Assembly (NCBI RefSeq): GCF_003112675.1
Contig: NZ_BFAY01000011.1
Span: 1,612,001-1,676,000, forward strand
DNA length: 64,000 bases
Reading direction: 5' to 3'
DNA from: Leptospira johnsonii
GTDB taxonomy: Bacteria > Spirochaetota > Leptospiria > Leptospirales > Leptospiraceae
Both the position numbers and the translations under genes were made by a program. The notes under the pieces were generated by a model that saw only the letters and a program-made list of their open reading frames with translations, searched no databases and was not told where the DNA came from. This document shows, piece after piece, positions 20,701 through 28,151 of the stretch. How positions within the stretch are numbered: position 1 is the first letter of the stretch; each line of letters begins with the position of its first letter.

Positions 20701-20963
20701 GGGGAGAAGGGAAGAATATTGCGGATGCGATCCGGATCGGGTGCCCTGTTCGCTTAAGACCCGTCCTCATGACCACATTCTCTTCGATTGCGGCTGCTAT
20801 TCCTCCCGCTTTGGCCTTGGGGCCTGGAGCGGAAACCAGGATCCCGATGGCGATCACCATTTTAGGCGGTTTGATCGTTTCTACATTGATCACTTTGGTG
20901 GTCGTCCCAGCCGCTTATTATCTTATGGAAAATGAGAAAGATGAAGTACGTAGATACTCTTAA
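17781..20963 (+). CDS. RND-family efflux transporter permease (AcrB/HAE1-like)
   Basis: A 1060-residue inner-membrane proton-driven pump with the typical 12-helix, two-large-loop layout: first helix [20 protein letters not shown], then the porter domain, [27 protein letters not shown] (helix 4, with the proton-relay aspartates DD), and [19 protein letters not shown] in the second half. The start is a TTG at 17781 preceded by AGAGG at 8 bases. It overlaps the TolC-like gene. The periplasmic adaptor gene that usually comes first is absent here. Substrate unknown. Confidence 0.94.
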   Translation: [1060 protein letters not shown]

Positions 20964-22416
20964 GAATTATAAAAATATAATATTCTTCATTCTTGCTTGT
21001 CTCCTGTTTTGGGAATGCGCTTCCAGTCCGGAAGTGAAAGTCGCAGACGGAGTAGTGGAAGAAAGTTTAAAAAATATTACAGGGATCACTACGCAAGATG
21101 TGGAGAAAACTATCGCGAAAGAAACATTCGGCTTGGATGATCTTTATATTCTTGCGGTAGAAAGAACGGAAAGGATTGCCTTAAAGAATGAGGCGACAGA
21201 ACAAGCACTAGCACAGAAAGACAAGGCATTCGCAGGTTTTATGCCTACTCTTTCTTATGTTTTCAACAAGTTCTATTCGATCCCTGGTCATACACAGCAG
21301 CCTTCTATAGTAGATAATTATAAAACATATAAGGCCATTCAGAGCGGGGATCCTCTCAGTTTATTACCTTCTTCCAGTACCGGAAGTAATCTTCCTCCTA
21401 CTGTTGGAGCAGGTTCTCGTTTGTTACTTAGTATTCCGATCTCCGCGGGACTATCTTCTTACCAGGATTATAGAGCCTCCAAAAGTTTGGCGGAGCAAAG
21501 AAGATTAGAAGCAAAACATGAAGCAGGTCGAATGTATTTAGAAATTGCACAGGCCTATTTCAACTTTCTACAATTGGAAGAAAGTGTGAAAATTTCCCAA
21601 GAAGCATACGAGTTGAATCAGGACTCCTTGCAGGAAAGAAAAAGAATGTATGCTGTAGGAAGGATCATGAGATCGGATCTTCTTAATTCTGAGACCAGTC
21701 TTTCCAACGCCGAGGCTGTTCTTGCGGATGCAAAATTCCAATTGGAGCAAGTGCGTATCACATTGGCCACGATGGTTGGTTATGAAAAACCGATCTCTGT
21801 TGCTGGATTCAAGGCAGAATTGGAGCCGGTTCCTACCGGTATGGAGCCTGAAGAATATTTAGCAAGAAGATACGATGTTCTTTCTGCCCACCAAAGTGTC
21901 AAGGTGGCCGAAGCACAAAAGGACAAGGCATGGGTGGGTTTTGCTCCTACGATCGCATTAAATAATTATTATTCTTTTCCTTATCCCGGCACGACTCATT
22001 CCAAAGATATCACTGCTCAGCTACAGATTACTATGCCTCTAACTCCATTCTCTCAAATGGCGGATCTAAAGGCGGCGGACTCTGCAAAGAAGCAAGCAAA
22101 GTTAACTGCTTCTCAAACTAGAAGAACTGCTACTCAGGAGATCCGGAATGCTTTTGAAAGTTTTAAGAATTCCCAAAAGATATTAGCGATCTACCAAAAG
22201 GCTTTCGTATCCGCTCAAGAAACTTCTCAAAGCCAGGCGAGCGGTTATCGTTCCGGTAGAAATAGTAGGATAGAAGCGATTGCCTCCAAGATAGCAATGT
22301 TAAATGCAGAGATGACTTATCGAAAAATGTTGCATCAACATTCTCTAAATCGTATTGCTCTTGGAGTTGCAATAGGAGAAATTCCTCATCTTCCCGGAGA
22401 AAAAAAGGAAGAATAA
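20932..22416 (+). CDS. TolC-family outer-membrane efflux lipoprotein
   Basis: Overlaps the pump gene by 32 bases, so it is translated with it. The signal peptide ends in the lipobox LLFWEC, making this a lipid-anchored OprM/NodT-type channel. The body has the long helical repeats of the family (LEIAQAYFNFLQLEESVKISQEAYELN, RMYAVGRIMRSDLLNSETSLSNAEAVLADAKFQLEQ) in two halves. An ATG at 20941 is an equally good start. It should form the outer-membrane exit duct of the RND pump. Confidence 0.9.
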   Translation: MRKMKYVDTLKNYKNIIFFILACLLFWECASSPEVKVADGVVEESLKNITGITTQDVEKTIAKETFGLDDLYILAVERTERIALKNEATEQALAQKDKAFAGFMPTLSYVFNKFYSIPGHTQQPSIVDNYKTYKAIQSGDPLSLLPSSSTGSNLPPTVGAGSRLLLSIPISAGLSSYQDYRASKSLAEQRRLEAKHEAGRMYLEIAQAYFNFLQLEESVKISQEAYELNQDSLQERKRMYAVGRIMRSDLLNSETSLSNAEAVLADAKFQLEQVRITLATMVGYEKPISVAGFKAELEPVPTGMEPEEYLARRYDVLSAHQSVKVAEAQKDKAWVGFAPTIALNNYYSFPYPGTTHSKDITAQLQITMPLTPFSQMADLKAADSAKKQAKLTASQTRRTATQEIRNAFESFKNSQKILAIYQKAFVSAQETSQSQASGYRSGRNSRIEAIASKIAMLNAEMTYRKMLHQHSLNRIALGVAIGEIPHLPGEKKEE

Positions 22417-22419
22417 ACA

Positions 22420-22443
22420 AACGGCCGACGATTGCCGGCCGTT
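22420..22443. terminator. Rho-independent terminator between convergent genes
   Basis: AACGGCCG-ACGATTG-CCGGCCGTT type hairpin followed by ATTTTTTATA; it ends the pump operon and may serve the convergent dehydrogenase gene too. Confidence 0.85.
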
Positions 22444-22448
22444 ATTTT

Positions 22449-24212
22449 TTATACAGCCGCTGCAGCTTGCCTGTTCGCTCTTTCTAGACGCAATAGATTT
22501 CCTTCTGCGATAGCTAAGGAATCTATATTATAATCTTGTGAATGTTTGATCCTTTGTTTTTTCAGATCCCCATCTACTTGAGTAAGGGATTTTTCTAACA
22601 ACATCCCTGCCACGAATCTAGCTGCGATCTCCACGGTTTCGAAAGCGAGTTCGTCTTTTGTAAAACTGTCTCCTATCGATTTGTAAGAATGAACTACTTG
22701 TTCCAATTTTTCCCAAAGAGATCTTAGATCTGTAGAAGGAGAAAATTTGGACATTTCTTCTTCTGCGTAAGCCCTTAGATGTCCGCTTGCTGCCATCCCG
22801 GAGACCACTCCTCCGATTGCCGCTACGATCTGCAATTGAGTGGTGCCTTCGTAGATTGTGGTGATCCTACTGTCTCTGTAGATCCTTGCCACATCGTAAT
22901 CTTCGGTGTATCCACTTCCGCCATGGATCTGTATCGCGTCGGATGCAAGAGCCACGCAACCTTCGGAGGCGTAATATTTGCTCATCGGAGTGAATAAGTC
23001 TGCGAGTTTTTCCCAACGACGGATAGTCTCGTCTTGGTTTACATCTCTCTCGCTCTTACCTTCTTCTTTGAGCATTCTTTCTTTTTTCCAATGATAGAGA
23101 TCGATAGTTCTTCCTGTTTCGGAAACTAGACATCTTGTGGCCAAAATTTCCCTTTCCATCTTGTCCAAAATTTTTCGGACTGCAGGGATTTTCTCTATAG
23201 GTTTGCCGAATTGTATCCTTTCTGACGCGTATTTTTTTGCTTCGAAATAGGCGGCAGTTCCGATCCCTAAGGATTGGGTTGCGATCGTAAGTCTCGCAGC
23301 ATTCATCATCCCCATGGAATATTTTACAAGACCGTAACCTGTTTTTCCGATGAGCACTCCTGGAGAATTTTCAAAGACTACTTCGCAAGTAGGTGAACAA
23401 TGTAATCCCATTTTATGTTCAATCCCTGCTACATGAACGTCTTTTCCCTGTACTAAGAAGAAAGAAAGTCCTCTTGCTCCACTCTCAGGGCTTCCTGTTC
23501 TTGCTAACGTAAGAATTACGGAAGGAGAATCCACATAACCGCAGGCATGAGTAATAAAACGTTTTGCCCCGTTAATCCTCCATATCCCATCCGGATCTTG
23601 AGTCGCTCTGGTTTGCACATTAGGTAGATCGGAACCGTAATTTGGTTCGGTCAAAGCCATGGCAGCGCTGAACTTTCCTGCGGCGATCTGAGGCAACCAT
23701 TCGTTGCACATTTCGTCGGAAGCATATCTTTCCATGATCTCGACTATATTAATATTTCCGTATGCTAGACAGAATGCTGCATCTGCTCTGGCAGCTATCT
23801 CACACATCATGGATTGTACAGTCGCAGGAAGACCCAAACCTCCGTATTTTCTGGAGATGGAAATAGGCATAAGACCTGCATCCTTTAAGGTTTTATAACA
23901 TTCTTCTTGTGCTTTTGGGAAGGTGACCTTGCCGTTCTCATATTTTAAACCGGTTTGGTCCATTTCCTTACTACGAGGAGCCACGAAGTCTCCCATAATT
24001 TCTCCCAATGCGTCCACGGTAGATTTATAATAATCTATCGCTTCCTGGACACTAGAAGGTGCATATGCATATCTTTCGTCGTTCGTCTGCTTGTATTTGG
24101 CGGCGTCATGGAAATCGCCTTCGTATGCTGCTACGATCTCCTTCCAATCTATAAGATTATCAAAATGAGTTTGTAAGTCGGCATTATCCTGGAAATAGTT
24201 TCCTTGAATCAT
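22449..24212 (-). CDS. Acyl-CoA dehydrogenase family protein
   Basis: Oxidises an acyl-CoA to the 2-enoyl-CoA with FAD. Visible motifs are AALTEPNYGSDLPNVQTRA, which binds FAD and substrate, KRFITHACGYVDS, SMGMMNAARLTIATQSLGIG, QIHGGSGYTEDYDVARIYRDSRITTIYEGTTQLQ (with the usual catalytic glutamate in YEGT). At 587 residues it is of the long class with an extra N-terminal helix set and a C-terminal extension (KSLTQVDGDLKKQRIKHSQDYN). AGGGA precedes the ATG. It stands alone, though thiolases and a thioesterase lie 8-11 kb further on. Confidence 0.93.
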   Translation of the reverse strand: MIQGNYFQDNADLQTHFDNLIDWKEIVAAYEGDFHDAAKYKQTNDERYAYAPSSVQEAIDYYKSTVDALGEIMGDFVAPRSKEMDQTGLKYENGKVTFPKAQEECYKTLKDAGLMPISISRKYGGLGLPATVQSMMCEIAARADAAFCLAYGNINIVEIMERYASDEMCNEWLPQIAAGKFSAAMALTEPNYGSDLPNVQTRATQDPDGIWRINGAKRFITHACGYVDSPSVILTLARTGSPESGARGLSFFLVQGKDVHVAGIEHKMGLHCSPTCEVVFENSPGVLIGKTGYGLVKYSMGMMNAARLTIATQSLGIGTAAYFEAKKYASERIQFGKPIEKIPAVRKILDKMEREILATRCLVSETGRTIDLYHWKKERMLKEEGKSERDVNQDETIRRWEKLADLFTPMSKYYASEGCVALASDAIQIHGGSGYTEDYDVARIYRDSRITTIYEGTTQLQIVAAIGGVVSGMAASGHLRAYAEEEMSKFSPSTDLRSLWEKLEQVVHSYKSIGDSFTKDELAFETVEIAARFVAGMLLEKSLTQVDGDLKKQRIKHSQDYNIDSLAIAEGNLLRLERANRQAAAAV

Positions 24213-24451
24213 TTGTACACTCCCTGTCGCTTAGAGGTATTAGGTGTACTGCTTTATTAAGCTTGTGTCAAGTATTACCCGATCGCTTTGTTTTTGGATT
24301 GATAACTTTGGTTTGTAATGCGAACAAAGGAGAAGAACCGAACAGGTGTTTGGAATAATGTTTGAGCTTTACAACTAGAACAATATAATAATTTAACTCA
24401 TAAAGTAACCTTTTCCGAGAGAAATCGAAGTTTCTGACGAGGAATTGAACC

Positions 24452-24952
24452 ATGTATCGGATCGGATTAGGAATCGGTTTTATATGTTTATTAGGAAGCT
24501 TTCTATTAGGGTGCTCCGAATCTGAAGGAGCTCCGAAAGAAAAGAAAGGAGGTAAAATGAAATACGAAGTGCAGAAGTCGGAAGAAGAATGGAAAAAAGT
24601 CCTAAGTCCGGAACAATACCGGATCATCAGAGAGAAAGGGACAGAAAGAGCGTTTACCGGAGAATATTATTACAATAAGGAAAAAGGAAAATACCTTTGC
24701 GCTGCCTGTGGAGCCGAGTTATTTAATTCGGACACTAAGTATGAATCCGGAAGCGGCTGGCCTTCTTTTTATAAACCTACAGCGGACAAGTCGGTCCAGT
24801 CTGAAACGGACACAAGCCTTGGAATGACGCGCACGGAAGTTCTTTGCGCCAGATGCGGCGGACATTTGGGACATGTGTTCCCCGACGGTCCTGAACCGAC
24901 CGGGCTAAGATACTGCATCAATTCAGCTTCTTTGAAGTTTAAAAAAGACTAA
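24452..24952 (+). CDS. msrB: Peptide-methionine (R)-S-oxide reductase, predicted lipoprotein
   Basis: Repairs methionine-R-sulfoxide in proteins. Two zinc-binding pairs (CAACG and CARCG), the [10 protein letters not shown] motif and the catalytic cysteine in [13 protein letters not shown] are all present. It differs from the cytoplasmic enzyme by an N-terminal lipoprotein signal ([14 protein letters not shown], lipid cysteine C21) and a short charged spacer, so it should act in the periplasm or on the outer surface. GAGGAA lies 8 bases before the ATG. The 239 bases upstream hold no gene. Confidence 0.95.
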   Translation: MYRIGLGIGFICLLGSFLLGCSESEGAPKEKKGGKMKYEVQKSEEEWKKVLSPEQYRIIREKGTERAFTGEYYYNKEKGKYLCAACGAELFNSDTKYESGSGWPSFYKPTADKSVQSETDTSLGMTRTEVLCARCGGHLGHVFPDGPEPTGLRYCINSASLKFKKD

Positions 24953-24967
24953 TATTCAAAGGAAAGA

Positions 24968-25433
24968 ATGGCTTCTACTCAAGATCGGTTAGGCGAAATA
25001 TTCCGAAACCTACATTCTCAAGATATTTTTGTAATGCCTAACGCATGGGATGCCGGAAGCGCTCGTATGTTAGCAGGTGCGGGATATTCTGCGATAGGAA
25101 CTACGAGTGCCGGTATCGCTTTTGCGGCCGGATTGCCTTTTTATACCAGGGATAGGAGATCCTAAAACGATTGGCACATTAGTAAATTCTATCAATGGTC
25201 CATTGAATGTTGTAATGGGTTTAAGTCATAACCAACTCACCGTTGAACAATTAAGATCTCTTGGGGTTCGAAGAATTAGCATAGGCGGAAGTCTCGCTCG
25301 AGCCTGTTTTCATCTGATCCGTCAGGCTGCGCTTGAAATTATGAACTCAGGCACTTTTACCTATGCGGATCATCAGTATTCTCAAAAAGAATTATGCGAT
25401 TTTTTTGCGGAATACGAGGCTAAAACAAAATGA
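24968..25433 (+). pseudogene. Isocitrate lyase / PEP mutase family gene, internally deleted
   Basis: The first part (24968-25137) encodes a normal family N-terminus: VMPNAWDAGSARMLAGAGYSAIGTTSAGIAFAAGLP. The next recognisable stretch, from FIPGIGDPKTIGTLVNSINGPLNVV to the end (SIGGSLARACFHLIRQAALEI), is the C-terminal third, but it is in another frame. The middle of the barrel, about 100 residues including the metal-binding and catalytic cysteine region, is missing. At the junction, GGATTGCC reads as GLP in the first frame and as DCL in the second, so a deletion between two copies of this octamer explains both the loss and the shift. The product would be a short frameshifted peptide ending at 25165. 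Confidence 0.85.
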
Positions 25434-25541
25434 CATTCTTCCACTTTTCACAGAGTAGAAGGACATAAAATTCTGTTTGCGCCTCGGGGCTGAGAATGGA
25501 TTCTACCGTAGGGCGGGATTTTCGCCCGCGGCAGAAACCGA

Positions 25542-26435
25542 ATGAAGAGAGACCATCTTACTTACCTTCCTGAAAAAGGGAATATCCGTCCCGTATTCGT
25601 ACAACATTTAGCTGAGATCTATCACCATATATATTATTTTTTCTGTCATATCCTGGGGATCTTTATAGAACTTCCGGACCATACCGAAGGATACAAGCGA
25701 CCTATCGTATGTGTTTCCGGATTTTTAGGAAGAGGTCTGACCTGGTCGGCGATGCGTAAACATCTAATCTCTCTTGGACATCCTGTGTATGTAGTCCCTC
25801 TTGGTTTCCAAACAGGAAACATCCGTAAAAAAAGTAAGATACTGGAGAATTTCCTAATAGAGAAGGATATCAAAGACTGTTATTTGATCTGCCATTCCAT
25901 GGGTGGATTGATCGCTGCAGGTTTAACTTATAAAGGACGAGACAGGGTCCGAAAAATTTTCGTCGTAGGTTCTCCTATGAATGGAACTTATATGGCTTAC
26001 CTTGCTCCAATCTTTCCTTGCACCTGGCAAATGATGCCTGGATCAAAATTAGTGAAGGAAGTTGTAGAAACTTATTCAAAATTTCATAATGTACAAGCGG
26101 TGTTTACAAAAGGAGAAGGTATAGTCCGTCCTTGGGAAAGCGCTACCCTGGGCCATTTTGACGATGTTGAGATCCCTGAATATGGACATCTGAATTTATA
26201 TTTAGGACCTCTAGGAATAGAGTGTATTGGCTCCTTGGTCACTTCCGAAGAGAAGAAGGATCCACTTCCTATCAAACAAAAACCGGCTGCTAAGGAAGAT
26301 ATTAAGAAGGACGTTGTCACTTCTGCTTCCAAAAAAGCTTCTCCTAAAAAACCGGCGACTAAGAAAGCGAGTCCTGCTAAAAAGAAAACGACTAAGCCAG
26401 TTCCTAAAAAAGCAAAACCTAAAAAGAAACGTTAG
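25542..26435 (+). CDS. Alpha/beta-hydrolase (lipase-like) with a histone H1-like lysine-rich tail
   Basis: Residues 50-225 form an alpha/beta hydrolase: [19 protein letters not shown], then the nucleophile elbow [13 protein letters not shown] (GHSMG-like, here CHSMG) and [14 protein letters not shown], as in triacylglycerol lipases and PGAP1-like proteins; a late histidine is in [14 protein letters not shown]. From about residue 235 the sequence turns into a low-complexity tail of Lys, Pro, Ala, Ser and Thr (repeats of [11 protein letters not shown] and [14 protein letters not shown]) resembling the tail of histone H1. There is no signal peptide. The tail may bind nucleic acid, membranes or polyanions (inference). 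No clear ribosome site precedes the start. Confidence 0.8.
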   Translation: MKRDHLTYLPEKGNIRPVFVQHLAEIYHHIYYFFCHILGIFIELPDHTEGYKRPIVCVSGFLGRGLTWSAMRKHLISLGHPVYVVPLGFQTGNIRKKSKILENFLIEKDIKDCYLICHSMGGLIAAGLTYKGRDRVRKIFVVGSPMNGTYMAYLAPIFPCTWQMMPGSKLVKEVVETYSKFHNVQAVFTKGEGIVRPWESATLGHFDDVEIPEYGHLNLYLGPLGIECIGSLVTSEEKKDPLPIKQKPAAKEDIKKDVVTSASKKASPKKPATKKASPAKKKTTKPVPKKAKPKKKR

Positions 26436-26441
26436 ACTCCT

Positions 26442-28112
26442 TTATTGTTTCGGTGGGAAGTACGTAAGAGATTTTCCGCCGGAGTCCCATTTCCTTGTTC
26501 CGGCTCCCCAAACAGTAATCGAATTTTTTTCAGAAGTGAAACTTGTTGTCCCATCCGGGAACACATTCACCTGGTATTTAGGAGTCTCCAGTCGATACGT
26601 TCCATTCTTAAAAAGGAAAACTCTTTCCTTTCTAGGAGATTGAAACACACCTTCTGCTTTCCCTATCAGCGATTCTATCTTCAACGAAAAAGGAACTCGA
26701 ATATCTGGAATGGAAGAAGGATCGGTAATATTCGTTAACTCAGCAATTTCTTCCGTATTGAAAGAAGAAGCTTCCGAGGAAGTAAAAGGTAAAGTGATAG
26801 TTCCGACGATTTCCCATTCCAAAAATTTTGTCGGAAGATCTTTGGTTTCCGAATCTAAATAACTTAACAGATCCGATTGCAATTTAGAAACATTCGAATT
26901 GAGCACGGATCTTAATGCGGAATCTATACTTTCTCCTTCACAAGTTTTATCCCAAAGATCTTTGATCTTAGAAATCCCGTATTTTCGGGAGATAAAGTCC
27001 ATTGCAAGAAATCCAGCAAGATAAGGATCCGATCTTTCCAACTGCAATTTGTTCTTTTTGAGAATAAAGTTTTCATAATATTCTCTATATTTGGTTCCTT
27101 TATATTTTGGCCACCCGTATTGTGCAATAAATTCGGCGTGACCTTCTACAAGCCAGGCAGGTTGAACAATGGGGGGTTGGTTTTTTCCAGTTCGGATCGC
27201 GCCACATCTGATCTGCTGCATATGATGAGTGATCTCATGATAGATCATATGAGTAGGTTGGGTAGAATATTGATGTCTTCTGATCTCCGGATCTGCATCT
27301 TCCGGTATCATATCCTTTTCAGAACTTGGATCGCAGAAACTGATCCCGTAAATCCCACCTCTACCACCACTGCAAGCAATCCCGGCTAGATTATTAAATT
27401 CTCTGAACGATTTCGCATCTTGGAAAAAAGCTACCAGGATCTTAGAAGAAGGGACCAGATCGAAATCATTCTCCGCTTTTTTGAAAAAATCTTTCGTAGT
27501 TTTAGATTCCGTAAACGCATGTACGAAAAGTGAATTTTTAGGTTCGAACTCGAAATAAAAACGATCTTTCTGTTCTGATAGTTTTCCGTATCTTCCTGGT
27601 TTCGTAAATCGGAAGAATTTTTTCTCCGAAGTATTCTCATACAGGTATTCCAGTTTGCCCGACACAGTATAAAAAGAAACTGTGATCTGAGATTTGTCGG
27701 GAAAGGTTAGCACTTGCTCCGATTGGCAGTTCGGGCATTTTTTAGGAAAGGAATAGATCTTAACTCCTTCTTTTTCTAATCCCCATTCTTCAGAGGATCT
27801 ATGCATAAAACTAGTGCCGTCTTTTAGATCCCATTTATAAACTCCGGGACTCCACTGATAAACAGTTCCTCCATCCGGCCCTGTGTAGTACCCGACTGTA
27901 TTCGGAATTTTTAATTCAAAATCTTTACCATTCGGAAAAGTAAATTTATCCAATTCTTCCCAGTTAGAAGGAGCGGTTTTCCAATTCGATAGAATAAACT
28001 TAGGAGAATTGGAACCGTTTAGCAAATCCACTTTAGGAGTTTGGACTTGTGCGTGAAACGAGGAGGTAAAAATCAGAGTGTAAACTAGGATCTGAAAAAT
28101 TCTTAGTCTCAA
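26442..28112 (-). CDS. Exported putative metallopeptidase (HExxH)
   Basis: A signal peptide (FQILVYTLIFTSSFHA) leads into a long region without known motifs and then YHEITHHMQQ, a zincin HExxH, followed 30 residues later by AWLVEGHAEFIAQYG, where the glutamate of EGHAE would be the third ligand as in gluzincin/peptidase MA-like families. Several C-terminal and N-terminal segments repeat a short motif (FPNGKDFELKIP, FPDKSQITVSFYT, FPDGTTSFTSEKNSITVW) that looks like MORN-like beta repeats flanking the catalytic part. A CPNC pair is at about residue 136. Target unknown. Converges with the lipase-like gene 6 bases away. Confidence 0.7.
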   Translation of the reverse strand: MRLRIFQILVYTLIFTSSFHAQVQTPKVDLLNGSNSPKFILSNWKTAPSNWEELDKFTFPNGKDFELKIPNTVGYYTGPDGGTVYQWSPGVYKWDLKDGTSFMHRSSEEWGLEKEGVKIYSFPKKCPNCQSEQVLTFPDKSQITVSFYTVSGKLEYLYENTSEKKFFRFTKPGRYGKLSEQKDRFYFEFEPKNSLFVHAFTESKTTKDFFKKAENDFDLVPSSKILVAFFQDAKSFREFNNLAGIACSGGRGGIYGISFCDPSSEKDMIPEDADPEIRRHQYSTQPTHMIYHEITHHMQQIRCGAIRTGKNQPPIVQPAWLVEGHAEFIAQYGWPKYKGTKYREYYENFILKKNKLQLERSDPYLAGFLAMDFISRKYGISKIKDLWDKTCEGESIDSALRSVLNSNVSKLQSDLLSYLDSETKDLPTKFLEWEIVGTITLPFTSSEASSFNTEEIAELTNITDPSSIPDIRVPFSLKIESLIGKAEGVFQSPRKERVFLFKNGTYRLETPKYQVNVFPDGTTSFTSEKNSITVWGAGTRKWDSGGKSLTYFPPKQ

Positions 28113-28151
28113 TGTATTTCTCCCGATTTATCTAAGAAGAGACGAAATAAA

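Noticed and set aside
24268..24627. Leftward frame of 119 codons over the msrB start
   Set aside because: Antisense shadow of msrB and its leader; no ribosome site, odd composition.
24440..26440. Possible genomic island around the pseudogene and lipase-like gene
   Set aside because: No integrase, tRNA edge, direct repeats or clear composition shift.
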